A program made the translations under genes and the position numbers. The notes beneath the pieces were generated by a model, which saw only the letters and a list, made by a program, of their open reading frames with translations, ran no database searches and was not told where the DNA came from. Below are positions 7,283 through 14,759 of a stretch of 64,000 bases of DNA, piece after piece; position 1 is the stretch's first letter, and every line of letters starts with the position of its first letter. The stretch comes from Agromyces sp. Root81 (GTDB lineage: Bacteria; Actinomycetota; Actinomycetes; Actinomycetales; Microbacteriaceae). The DNA lies in contig NZ_LMIR01000002.1 in the NCBI RefSeq assembly GCF_001429165.1, positions 387,183 to 451,182 on the forward strand, given 5' to 3'.

Positions 7283-8635
7283 TCAGGCCTCGACGACTCC
7301 CCCGCGAAGGGCGACGACGCGCTTCCGAACCCGTCGGGCGCGGCGCAGGACCCACCGCGCGGGAATCGCCACGGCCATCGAGGCGGCGCCCGCGAACGAT
7401 CGGTCGTGCGCCCCGAGCATCCGCTTGCGCTCGAACGCGCGTCGCAGCGCCCCGCCGGTGAGGTTGTGCGCCCGTTCGCGCACGCCGAGCGGTTCCGCTG
7501 CGCGCTGTGCGAGCAGCCGGGCGAGCAGGTCGCCCCAGTCGTCGTGCTCGCGGCCGTGGAAGTAGTCGGCGGCGAGCCAATCGGCGTTCGGGTGCCGGAG
7601 CTCCCAGCCGGCGAGCGCGTCGGCCCCGCCGAACAGGCCGCTGCCCTCGAAGACCGTGTTGATGAGCTTCGGCGTCACCCCGAACTCGTCGACGAGCAGC
7701 ACCGGGAGCCCGGCGGCGACGGCCTCGAGCACGGCGGTCGAGCTCACGGTCACGAGACCGGCCGCCCGGTCGAGGTGCGCGGCCATCGGCCCGTCCTCGA
7801 CGACGAGGTTCGGCGGCAGCGTTCCGCCGAGTTCGCGACGGACCTCGGGGTCGTCGAGCAGCTCGGCGTAGTCGAAGGCCTCCGCGTGAGTCTGCGCCTC
7901 GCCGCGCCGGGCGCGCACCTTCACGACGACCCGCCGTCTCGGGTGCCGACGGGCCGCGGCGGCGAGCCATCCGAGCAGGCGCACGCGATCCTCGCGCTCG
8001 GCGGGCACCTTGGCCTGCGCCGCGAAGACGAGGTCGGTGCGCTGCGGGTCGGCCGCGACATCCGTCACCGCCTCGTCGGGCAGGAACGGGAGGGTCGCGA
8101 GGCCGAACTCGATGGCCACGCCGAGCTGCTCGGCGTTGGCGCGGAACTCGCGCACCTCGCGGCGGCTGTGCAGCACGATGAGGTCGACCTGCTCGCGGTA
8201 GACGATCGCCTTGGGCTCGGCGGGGATGGTCAGGCCCGGGAACCCGCTGACGAGCACCGGCCGGTCCGGCCCGCGACCCACGATGGGTGCGACGACGCGC
8301 GCGAGCGGGCCGCGCAGGGCGAGCAGCACGACGTCGGGTCGGGTGCGCGCGAGCCGCTCCCCCAGCTCGTCGAGCTCGACGGTCGCGACCGACTCGGCAG
8401 TGAACCCCGAACCGGCGAGCGCGGCGCGGAGTTGCCGCGGGCTCGGTTGCACGGGCGTCTGCAGCACGACGAGCTCGATGCGCCACGATTCCGGGAACCC
8501 TCGGGCGAACGCCGCCCCCCACTTCACGTACGAGTCGGAGTCGGCGACCACGAGCAGGCGCCCGCTGAGGCCGAGCCCGTCGGGCGCGCTCGGCGAACCC
8601 GGTACGCGCCCGGGCCGATGACTCGCGTCGCTCAC
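7283..8635 (-). CDS. Putative glycosyltransferase of a nonulosonate locus (DUF6716-like)
   Basis: A 450-residue soluble protein that begins with LLVVADSDSYVKWG, resembling the uncharacterised actinobacterial family labelled DUF6716 putative glycosyltransferase. Two Rossmann-like halves can be inferred: an N-terminal half with VVLLALRG and LVSGFPGL, and a C-terminal half with VTVSSTAVLEAVAAGLPVLLVDEFG, the pattern of a GT-B nucleotide-sugar site (Ser/Thr loop plus an acidic residue). The GTG start at 8635 overlaps the neuB stop (GTGA), so it is coupled to neuB. From position I infer that it transfers the CMP-activated sugar made by the two preceding genes onto a cell-surface polymer; neither acceptor nor linkage can be read. 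The longer open frame to 9295 is shadow of neuB. Confidence 0.7.
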   Translation of the reverse strand: MSDASHRPGRVPGSPSAPDGLGLSGRLLVVADSDSYVKWGAAFARGFPESWRIELVVLQTPVQPSPRQLRAALAGSGFTAESVATVELDELGERLARTRPDVVLLALRGPLARVVAPIVGRGPDRPVLVSGFPGLTIPAEPKAIVYREQVDLIVLHSRREVREFRANAEQLGVAIEFGLATLPFLPDEAVTDVAADPQRTDLVFAAQAKVPAEREDRVRLLGWLAAAARRHPRRRVVVKVRARRGEAQTHAEAFDYAELLDDPEVRRELGGTLPPNLVVEDGPMAAHLDRAAGLVTVSSTAVLEAVAAGLPVLLVDEFGVTPKLINTVFEGSGLFGGADALAGWELRHPNADWLAADYFHGREHDDWGDLLARLLAQRAAEPLGVRERAHNLTGGALRRAFERKRMLGAHDRSFAGAASMAVAIPARWVLRRARRVRKRVVALRGGVVEA

Positions 8636-9507
8636 AGCGCGGGAACGCGGCGGAGCTTCGCCCGCGGCGCCTCCTCGCCGGGGAACACGCGCTTCACGCC
8701 GTCGCCCATGGCCTCGCCGATGACCCGGATGTCGCGCACGAGGTGCTCGAACCCCGTCGGCTCGAGCGAGGCGGCCTGGTCGGAGCCCCACATCGCCCGG
8801 TCGAGCGTGATGTGGCGTTCGACGGCAACGGCGCCGAGGGTCACGGCGGCGAGCGAGATCTGCAGGCCGCGCTCGTGACCCGAGTAGCCGATCGGCACGC
8901 CGAGGTACCGGCTGCGCAGCGTCCCGATCGTGCGCAGGTTCGCCTCCTCGGGCGGCATCGGGTAGCTCGAGGTCGCGTGCAGCATCACGAGGCGCTCGGT
9001 GCCGAGCACTTCGACGGCGCGGTCGATCTCCTCGAGCGTCGACATGCCCGTCGAGAGGATGACCGGCTTGCCCGTGCGCGCGATGGCGTCGAGCAGGGCG
9101 AGGTCGGTGACCGACGCCGAGGCGACCTTGTGCGCGACGACGTCGAGTTCCTCGAGGAACTCGACGGACGGCACGTCCCACGGCGAGGCGAACCAGTCGA
9201 TGCCCGCCCGCATCGCGTAGGACGCGATCTCGAGGTACTCGGCCTCGCCGAACTCGACGCGGCGCCGGTAGTCGAGGTAGCTCATAGTGCCCCACGGCGT
9301 CTCACGCGGCACGTCGCGCATGTGCTCGGGGGTCGCGATCTCCGGGGTGCGCTTCTGGAACTTCACGGCCTGCGCGCCCGCCTCGACTGCGACGTCGATG
9401 AGGCGCTTGGCGATCTCGACGTCGCCGTTGTGGTTCAGCCCGATCTCGCCGATGACGTAGACGGGGTACTCGCTGCCGACGACCGTTCGGCCGATGCGCA
9501 CGGACAT
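8632..9507 (-). CDS. neuB: NeuB-type nonulosonic acid synthase lacking the SAF domain
   Basis: Condenses phosphoenolpyruvate with a C6 sugar (ManNAc, mannose or a 6-phosphate) to a nine-carbon acid. The TIM-barrel is complete: Glu21 and Asn25-His26-Asn27 (GEIGLNHNGD), VKFQKRTPE at 48-56, and metal-ligand histidines His211 (GYSGHE) and His232 (VERHITLDR). At 291 residues it stops right after the barrel; family members of about 340-350 residues add a SAF (antifreeze-like) domain that reaches into the partner active site. ATG 9507 was chosen because GAGGGAG lies 8 nt upstream; an ATG at 9522 overlaps that site. It is the middle gene of a three-gene operon. Confidence 0.9.
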   Translation of the reverse strand: MSVRIGRTVVGSEYPVYVIGEIGLNHNGDVEIAKRLIDVAVEAGAQAVKFQKRTPEIATPEHMRDVPRETPWGTMSYLDYRRRVEFGEAEYLEIASYAMRAGIDWFASPWDVPSVEFLEELDVVAHKVASASVTDLALLDAIARTGKPVILSTGMSTLEEIDRAVEVLGTERLVMLHATSSYPMPPEEANLRTIGTLRSRYLGVPIGYSGHERGLQISLAAVTLGAVAVERHITLDRAMWGSDQAASLEPTGFEHLVRDIRVIGEAMGDGVKRVFPGEEAPRAKLRRVPAL

Positions 9508-9522
9508 GTGATGCTCCCTCAT

Positions 9523-10935
9523 TCAGGATCGCGCTGTCGTGCGGGATCGGGGTTCGCGCGCCGCACCGGAGTCGCGTGCGGCGAGGATCAGGTCGGCGAG
9601 TTCGCGCACGGCGCCGTGGCCGCCGGGATGCTCGAGCACGTGCCGGGCGGCGGCGAGCGCCTCGGGCGCGGCATCCGGCACGGCGATGGGCCAGCCGACG
9701 AGCTCGAGCGCCGGCAGGTCGCCGCGGTCGTTGCCGAGGTAGGCGATGCGGTCGAGACGGATGCTGCGGGCCTCCGCCCAGTCGCGCAGCACCGCGCCCT
9801 TCTCCCCGACGCCCTGCGCGCACTCGACGCCGAGCTTCTCGGCCCGGCGCCCGACGACCGGGTTCTCCTCCGCCGAGAGGATGAGCACGGGGACGCCCGC
9901 GGCGCGGAGCCGCGCGATGCCGTGCCCGTCGCTGCGGCTGACCCGCACCGACTCCCGGCCGAGCTGGTCGACCATGACGGTGTCATCGGTGTGCACGCCG
10001 TCGAAGTCGGTGACGAGGGCGTCGACGTCGATGAGCGGCAGGCGCGGGTCGACCGTCGTGACCGGGCGACCGGATGCCGCGAGCGCTCGATCGACGTGCG
10101 CCGCGAGTGCCCTCGCCCGCTCGAGGTCGGCGAGGTCGTCGATCTCGATGGCGTGGTCGGGGTCGACCGGCTGGATGCCGATGCGCCCGAAGAATCGGTG
10201 GCCGGCCTCACGGAACCGCTCAGTGCCGAAGACGTAGAACGCACCCGTCTCGCGGTACTCGGGATCGCGATCCTGACGGCGGGGACGCAGTGCGGCGTCG
10301 TGGTTCACTCCGACCGCAATGCCCGATGCGTCGTCGCGCCAGAGGAAGACGTGGCTCGGCACGGCCGCGAAGACGACGTCGCGTTCGCCGGAGGCGACGC
10401 GCGCGATCGCCGCGTCGAGGTCGGCCGGGTCGATGAAGGGCGAGGTGGCCTGGATGAAGACGGTGACCGGGTGCGCTTCGCCCGATCGGCTGCCGTCGTC
10501 GACGGCGCCCCGCTCGGGAGCGAGCGGACCGAGTGCGCCCTGCAGCTCGAGCGCGTCGAGCGCGTGCAGCACGGCCGTCTCGCTCGAGGCGGCGGGGCCG
10601 GCGAGGTCTGCGGGCCGGTCGACGATCTCGGCCCCGGCGGCACGGGCGGCGTCCGCGATCTCGGCGTCGTCGGTCGAGACGACGACGCGGTCGATGCGCT
10701 CGGCGGCGAGCGCCGCGCGCACCGCGCGCTCGATGAGCGGCACGCCGCCGACGCGCGCGACGTTCTTGCCCGGCAGGCCGGTCGAACCGCCACGGGCCGG
10801 GATGATCGCGGTGGCGCGTGCGGCCGCGGCATCCGCTCGCCCGGCGCCGGCCGCACGACCGGCGGGGCGCGTCGCCGACGCGAGTGCGGGTGAGACCGCT
10901 GGGTGCGGTGCTTCGACGAGTTCGACGCGAGCCAT
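9523..10935 (-). CDS. neuA: Fusion of CMP-nonulosonate cytidylyltransferase and KdsC-like HAD phosphatase
   Basis: A 470-residue two-domain enzyme. After a 40-residue Ala-rich extension, residues about 42-270 form a NeuA-type cytidylyltransferase with the CTP loop IPARGGSTGLPGKN (45-58) and VVVSTDD. Residues about 300-455 form a KdsC-type C0 HAD phosphatase with VTDFDGVHTDD (near 305-315), LSAEEN and YLGNDRGDLPAL (near 396-407). The pairing suggests the pathway goes through a 9-phosphate: NeuB product, dephosphorylation, then CMP activation. The same order occurs in animal CMP-sialate synthetases, where the HAD part is catalytically reduced; here the Asp nucleophile and GNDxxD motif look intact. 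It is the first gene of the operon. Confidence 0.9.
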   Translation of the reverse strand: MARVELVEAPHPAVSPALASATRPAGRAAGAGRADAAAARATAIIPARGGSTGLPGKNVARVGGVPLIERAVRAALAAERIDRVVVSTDDAEIADAARAAGAEIVDRPADLAGPAASSETAVLHALDALELQGALGPLAPERGAVDDGSRSGEAHPVTVFIQATSPFIDPADLDAAIARVASGERDVVFAAVPSHVFLWRDDASGIAVGVNHDAALRPRRQDRDPEYRETGAFYVFGTERFREAGHRFFGRIGIQPVDPDHAIEIDDLADLERARALAAHVDRALAASGRPVTTVDPRLPLIDVDALVTDFDGVHTDDTVMVDQLGRESVRVSRSDGHGIARLRAAGVPVLILSAEENPVVGRRAEKLGVECAQGVGEKGAVLRDWAEARSIRLDRIAYLGNDRGDLPALELVGWPIAVPDAAPEALAAARHVLEHPGGHGAVRELADLILAARDSGAAREPRSRTTARS

Positions 10936-10962
10936 GGCGCGAAGCTACGCGCGCAAGGCGGC

Positions 10963-10993
10963 CGCCCGGTGCACGAGTGGTGAACACCGGGCG
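10963..10993 (-). terminator. Hairpin downstream of folD
   Basis: CGCCCGGTG (10963-10971) and CACCGGGCG (10985-10993) form a perfect 9 bp stem with a 13 nt loop, 14 bp past the folD stop. There is no T-run, as is usual in high-GC actinobacteria. It probably ends the glyA-folD transcript before the nonulosonate operon. Confidence 0.6.
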
Positions 10994-11006
10994 ACCGGCA
11001 GGTCGA

Positions 11007-11891
11007 CTAGCGGTGGAGGCGCTGCTCCGCGGCCTTGACGACGTTCGCGAGCAGCATCGCGCGGGTCATCGGGCCCACGCCGCCGGGGTTCGGCGAGAGG
11101 TGCCCGGCGACCTCGGCGACCGCTGGGTCGATGTCGCCCGTGAGCGTGCCCTTGCCCGTGTCCTCGTCCTGCACGCGCGTGATGCCGACGTCGAGCACGG
11201 CCGCGCCGGGCTTGATCCAGTCGGCCTGCACGAGGTGCGGCACGCCGACGGCGGCCACGACGATGTCGGCACGGCGCACTTCGGCGGCCAGGTCCTGCGT
11301 GCGCGAATGCGTGAGCGTGACCGTGGCGTCGAGGCCCTTGCGGGTGAACAGGAGACCGAGCGGACGCCCGACCGTGAGGCCGCGGCCGATCACCGTGACG
11401 TGCTGACCGCGGATCGGCACGTCGTAGCGCCGCAGCATCTCGACGATGCCGGCGGGCGTGCAGGGCAGCGGCGAGTGCAGCTCCCCCTCGATGCCGAGCA
11501 CGAGCCGGCCGAGGTTGGTCGGGTGCAGCCCGTCGGCGTCCTTGTCGGGGTCGATGAGCTCGAGCATCGCGTTCTCGTCGTGCCCGGCGGGCAGCGGCAG
11601 CTGCACGATGTAGCCCGTGACCTCGTGCGCCGAGTTGAGGTCGTGGATCGCGGCGTGCACGTCGGCCGTGGTGGCCGAGGCGGGCAGGTCGACGCGGATG
11701 GACTCGATGCCGACCTCGGCGCAGTCGCGGTGCTTGCCCGCGACGTACGAGCGCGAGGCCGGGTCGTCGCCGACGAGGAGCGTGCCGAGCCCAGGCACGA
11801 CGCCGTGGGCCTTCAGCAGCTGGATGCGCGACGCGAGTTCGGTCTTGACGGCCGTCGCGGTGGCGACGCCGTCGAGGGTGATGGCGGTCAT
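11007..11891 (-). CDS. folD: Methylenetetrahydrofolate dehydrogenase / methenyltetrahydrofolate cyclohydrolase
   Basis: Bifunctional one-carbon enzyme that oxidises 5,10-methylene-THF to methenyl-THF with NADP and hydrolyses it to 10-formyl-THF. The 294-residue protein has the catalytic lysine in [15 protein letters not shown], the folate motif [21 protein letters not shown] and the nucleotide-binding [16 protein letters not shown]. The ATG at 11891 is preceded by AAGGGAA; upstream frame extension is intergenic. It follows glyA by 115 bp that contain a 13 bp inverted repeat. Being downstream of the riboswitch-controlled glyA, it likely shares the ZTP signal. Its product supplies PurN, PurH and PurU, all in this window. 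Confidence 0.96.
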   Translation of the reverse strand: MTAITLDGVATATAVKTELASRIQLLKAHGVVPGLGTLLVGDDPASRSYVAGKHRDCAEVGIESIRVDLPASATTADVHAAIHDLNSAHEVTGYIVQLPLPAGHDENAMLELIDPDKDADGLHPTNLGRLVLGIEGELHSPLPCTPAGIVEMLRRYDVPIRGQHVTVIGRGLTVGRPLGLLFTRKGLDATVTLTHSRTQDLAAEVRRADIVVAAVGVPHLVQADWIKPGAAVLDVGITRVQDEDTGKGTLTGDIDPAVAEVAGHLSPNPGGVGPMTRAMLLANVVKAAEQRLHR

Positions 11892-11920
11892 GTGGTTCCC
11901 TTCGTCAGCCGTGGAGCGAG

Positions 11921-12000
11921 CACGGATGCGGACGTCAGCGACGACGCACCGTGGACGAACCAGTCGCCTCGGCGTGTCCCGCGGATCGTCCGCATCCGTG
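11921..12000 (-). repeat. Perfect 13 bp inverted repeat in the glyA-folD intergenic region
   Basis: CACGGATGCGGAC at 11921-11933 and GTCCGCATCCGTG at 11988-12000 are perfect reverse complements enclosing 54 nt. They occupy most of the 115 bp gap between the glyA stop and the folD start. As RNA this would close a stable stem over a GC-rich interior. It may be an intra-operon processing or attenuation element, or a second folate-linked structured RNA; I do not recognise a known riboswitch here. Confidence 0.55.
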
Positions 12001-12006
12001 TGATCC

Positions 12007-13296
12007 CTACTGCTGGAGGCCCGGGTACAGCGGGAACGCCGCCGTGAGGGTCTCCACACGGGAGCGGAGCGCCGCGACATCCGCTTCGCCCTGGAGCGCC
12101 AGCGCGATGATGTCGGCGACCTCGGTGAACTCGGCGTCGCCGAAGCCGCGGGTCGCGAGCGCGGGCGTGCCGATGCGCAGGCCCGAGGTGACCATCGGCG
12201 GGCGCGGGTCGAACGGCACCGAGTTGCGGTTCACGGTGATGAGCGCCGCGTGCAGGAGGTCTTCGGCCTGCTGGCCGTCGATCTTCGAGTTGCGGAGGTC
12301 CGCGAGCACGAGGTGCACGTCGGTGCCGCCGGTCAGCACGTCGACGCCCGCTGCGCGCGAGTCGTCGGCGGTGAGGCGGGCTGCGAGGATCTGCGCACCG
12401 CGGATGGTGCGCTCCTGGCGGTTCTTGAACTCCTCGGATGCCGCGATCTTGAACGCCGTGGCCTTCGCCGCGATCACGTGCATGAGCGGGCCGCCCTGCT
12501 GACCGGGGAAGACGTTGGAGTTGAGCTTCTTCGCGAGCTCCATGTCGCGCGACAGGATGAAGCCCGAGCGGGGGCCGCCGATCGTCTTGTGCACGGTCGA
12601 GGAGACGACGTCGGCGAAGGGCACCGGGTTCGGGTGCAGGCCCGCGGCGACGAGGCCGGCGAAGTGCGCCATGTCGACCCAGAGCTTCGCGCCGACCTCG
12701 TCGGCGATGGCGCGGAACGCGGCGAAGTCGAGGTGGCGGGGGTAGGCCGACCAGCCGGCGATGATGACCTGCGGCTTGTGCTCGAGGGCCTTCTCGCGCA
12801 CGACGTTCATGTCGACGAGGAAGGTCTCGGGGTCGACGCCGTACGAGACGGCATTGTAGAGCTTGCCCGAGAAATTGAGCCGCATGCCGTGCGTGAGGTG
12901 GCCGCCGTGCGCGAGCTCGAGGCCGAGGATCGTGTCGCCCGGGGTGGCGATCGCGGAGAGCACGGCCGCGTTCGCGGTCGCACCCGAGTGGGGCTGCACG
13001 TTGGCGTACTCTGCACCGAAGAGCGACTTCGCCCGCTCGATCGCGAGCGACTCGGCGACGTCGACGTACTCGCAGCCGCCGTAGTAGCGGCGGCCGGGGT
13101 AGCCCTCGGCGTACTTGTTCGTGAGCACGCTGCCCTGCGACTGCAGGACGGAGACGGGAACGAAGTTCTCGCTCGCGATCATCTCGAGGTAGTCGCGCTG
13201 GCGACCGAGTTCGAGCTCGAGAACTTCAGCGATCTCGGGGTCGACTTCGGAAAGCGGCGCATTGAAAACGGACTCGGCCAAGACTGGCTCCTTCAT
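12007..13296 (-). CDS. glyA: Serine hydroxymethyltransferase
   Basis: PLP enzyme that converts serine and THF to glycine and 5,10-methylene-THF, the main one-carbon entry point. The 429-residue product has IASENFVP near the N-terminus, the tetrameric-interface and PLP landmarks [16 protein letters not shown] and HSGATAN, and the PLP-binding Lys237 in [18 protein letters not shown] 13296 was chosen because the open frame upstream of it (to 13410) reads through the ZTP riboswitch. It is followed by folD. Expression is expected to rise when ZTP accumulates, a sign of 10-formyl-THF shortage. Confidence 0.97.
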   Translation of the reverse strand: MKEPVLAESVFNAPLSEVDPEIAEVLELELGRQRDYLEMIASENFVPVSVLQSQGSVLTNKYAEGYPGRRYYGGCEYVDVAESLAIERAKSLFGAEYANVQPHSGATANAAVLSAIATPGDTILGLELAHGGHLTHGMRLNFSGKLYNAVSYGVDPETFLVDMNVVREKALEHKPQVIIAGWSAYPRHLDFAAFRAIADEVGAKLWVDMAHFAGLVAAGLHPNPVPFADVVSSTVHKTIGGPRSGFILSRDMELAKKLNSNVFPGQQGGPLMHVIAAKATAFKIAASEEFKNRQERTIRGAQILAARLTADDSRAAGVDVLTGGTDVHLVLADLRNSKIDGQQAEDLLHAALITVNRNSVPFDPRPPMVTSGLRIGTPALATRGFGDAEFTEVADIIALALQGEADVAALRSRVETLTAAFPLYPGLQQ

Positions 13297-13355
13297 GACG
13301 AACGGACCTACGTGGGGTGCTGCCTCGCGCGCGCCAGCGCCGAGGTCTGCGTACC

Positions 13356-13427
13356 GGCCCAGGCGTGCGGTCGGTCCGTGCCAGTCGCTCCCCGATGGTA
13401 ACCATCTCAACGCCAGTCGCGACCCTC
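13356..13427 (-). ncRNA. ZTP (pfl motif) riboswitch controlling glyA-folD
   Basis: Read on the minus strand, the leader of glyA contains the conserved blocks of the ZTP riboswitch in order: GGGTCGCGACTGGCG (13425-13411), a short hairpin GATGGTTACCATC (13406-13394) followed by GGGGAGCGAC (13393-13384), then CCGCACGCCTGGGC ending near 13357. The first block pairs with GCGAC of the third to close P1, and the CGCCTGGGC segment is the P3/pseudoknot half. Known ZTP riboswitches bind ZTP/ZMP (AICAR derivatives) and activate folate and purine genes, glyA and folD among them. The 60 nt between aptamer and ATG can form CCTCG/CGAGG, a possible expression platform. Confidence 0.92.
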
Positions 13428-13474
13428 GAAGCTTAGCAACGGATGCGACTCGGTGACGACGGGTCCGTGCGCGA

Positions 13475-14677
13475 TCAGCGTCCGGTCAGCCAGTTCGCGA
13501 CGATCCACCAGGCGATCACGCCGACGACACCCGCGACGCTCGCCCATCGGATGCCGCCGCGCAGGCGCTGCCCGCCGGGTGCGATCGTCGGCTCGACCGG
13601 GCGTGGCGGCGTCGCCTGACCGAGGAATGCAGCGGATGCCGCGGGCGCGCCGGCTGCGTCTGATGAAACGGGCGCCACGGATGCCTCGAATGAACCGGGG
13701 ATTTCGGACGAGCCGCCGCCCGCTCGCTCGTCGGCGTACCGCTGCGTTCGGGAGATCACCCGCGACCCGACCAGGTCGGCGGCGCGGAACACCCGGCGCC
13801 ACGCTTCGACGTCGAGGGAGTCGATGGGATCGGGGGCGTAGAAGAAGAGCCAGCGGTCGACGAGCTCGACGTCCCACCCCGCGGCCTCGTCGATCAGGAG
13901 CGCCATGAGGTCGGGCGTGAAGACGTAGAGGGCGTCGCGCTCGTACTCGCGCGGCGTGTACAGCCTGAAGTACCGGTCGAAGTCGCCCTCGAGGCTGAGC
14001 ACCTGTCTCCGATCGAATGCCACCGGCAGGCTGCTGAACGCGCCGTCGTTGGCACGGGCGTCGAGGAGCATGTGCGGCACCGGCCGGTCGAGGGCGACGG
14101 CGATGTAGCCCCACGACGAGACGCGCTCGTCGTCGCCGCTCCCGGTCGTGTACCGGTACGAGCCGAGCTCGACGAGACGGCCGCTCGTCGACTTCAGCCG
14201 CTCGTAGCTCGTGCGGTTCCTCCCGAGACCGAACACAGTACCCGGGTAGGCCGGATCCGGCGACGTCACCGCGAAGTCGAACCCGTTCGCCGCCGCGAAC
14301 CGGTCGAGGCGGTACCAGCGCTGCCAGTCGCTGCCCCGCCGCACCCGCCGCACGATCGCGACGACGACGAGCACGACGGCAGCGAGCACGATCAGCGGGA
14401 AGACGAGCAGCACGAGCGGTAGGTCGCTGACCGCGCTCCCGAACGAGGAGAGGAACAGGCTGACGAAGACGGTGCCGACGATCGCGAAGACGAAGAACAC
14501 GATCGCCACCACCATCACGCCGAAGACCATGGTGGCCACCTGAACGCCCGTCTTCCCACCCTGCGAGCCGGACGCCTTCGTCGCCTGCCGGAACGCCCGC
14601 ACTTCGGCAGTTTCGACGGGTGCGCGCAGCGCGGAGAAGTCCACTCGGTCGTGCGGCACGGGAAGCGCGGTCGTCAT
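13475..14677 (-). CDS. Membrane protein of unknown function
   Basis: I do not recognise this 400-residue protein. Two adjacent hydrophobic helices (about residues 47-75 and 84-107) are followed by a charged boundary [24 protein letters not shown], a soluble alpha/beta region of about 190 residues (to about 300), a low-complexity Ala/Ser/Pro stretch and a final helix ([17 protein letters not shown]) ending at the C-terminus. The soluble part has no catalytic motif that I can name; it contains several Tyr/Trp-rich strands. ATG 14677 was chosen; an in-frame GTG lies 6 nt upstream. It is divergent from a hexosaminidase gene and upstream of the glyA leader. Confidence 0.8.
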   Translation of the reverse strand: MTTALPVPHDRVDFSALRAPVETAEVRAFRQATKASGSQGGKTGVQVATMVFGVMVVAIVFFVFAIVGTVFVSLFLSSFGSAVSDLPLVLLVFPLIVLAAVVLVVVAIVRRVRRGSDWQRWYRLDRFAAANGFDFAVTSPDPAYPGTVFGLGRNRTSYERLKSTSGRLVELGSYRYTTGSGDDERVSSWGYIAVALDRPVPHMLLDARANDGAFSSLPVAFDRRQVLSLEGDFDRYFRLYTPREYERDALYVFTPDLMALLIDEAAGWDVELVDRWLFFYAPDPIDSLDVEAWRRVFRAADLVGSRVISRTQRYADERAGGGSSEIPGSFEASVAPVSSDAAGAPAASAAFLGQATPPRPVEPTIAPGGQRLRGGIRWASVAGVVGVIAWWIVANWLTGR

Positions 14678-14759
14678 TCGCACGAGCGTACTGCCGCCCG
14701 GCGACGATTCGTGCGACGATACGAGTTAGGACTCCTTACTTCCGAACGAGCGAGGACGC

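Noticed and set aside
8636-9295. Upstream extension of the putative glycosyltransferase frame
   Set aside because: It overlaps neuB in another frame and is Arg/Gly-rich. The GTG at 8635 overlapping the neuB stop is the better start.
13297-13410. N-terminal extension of glyA
   Set aside because: The added codons translate the ZTP riboswitch and resemble no SHMT N-terminus; ATG 13296 begins directly before the conserved region.
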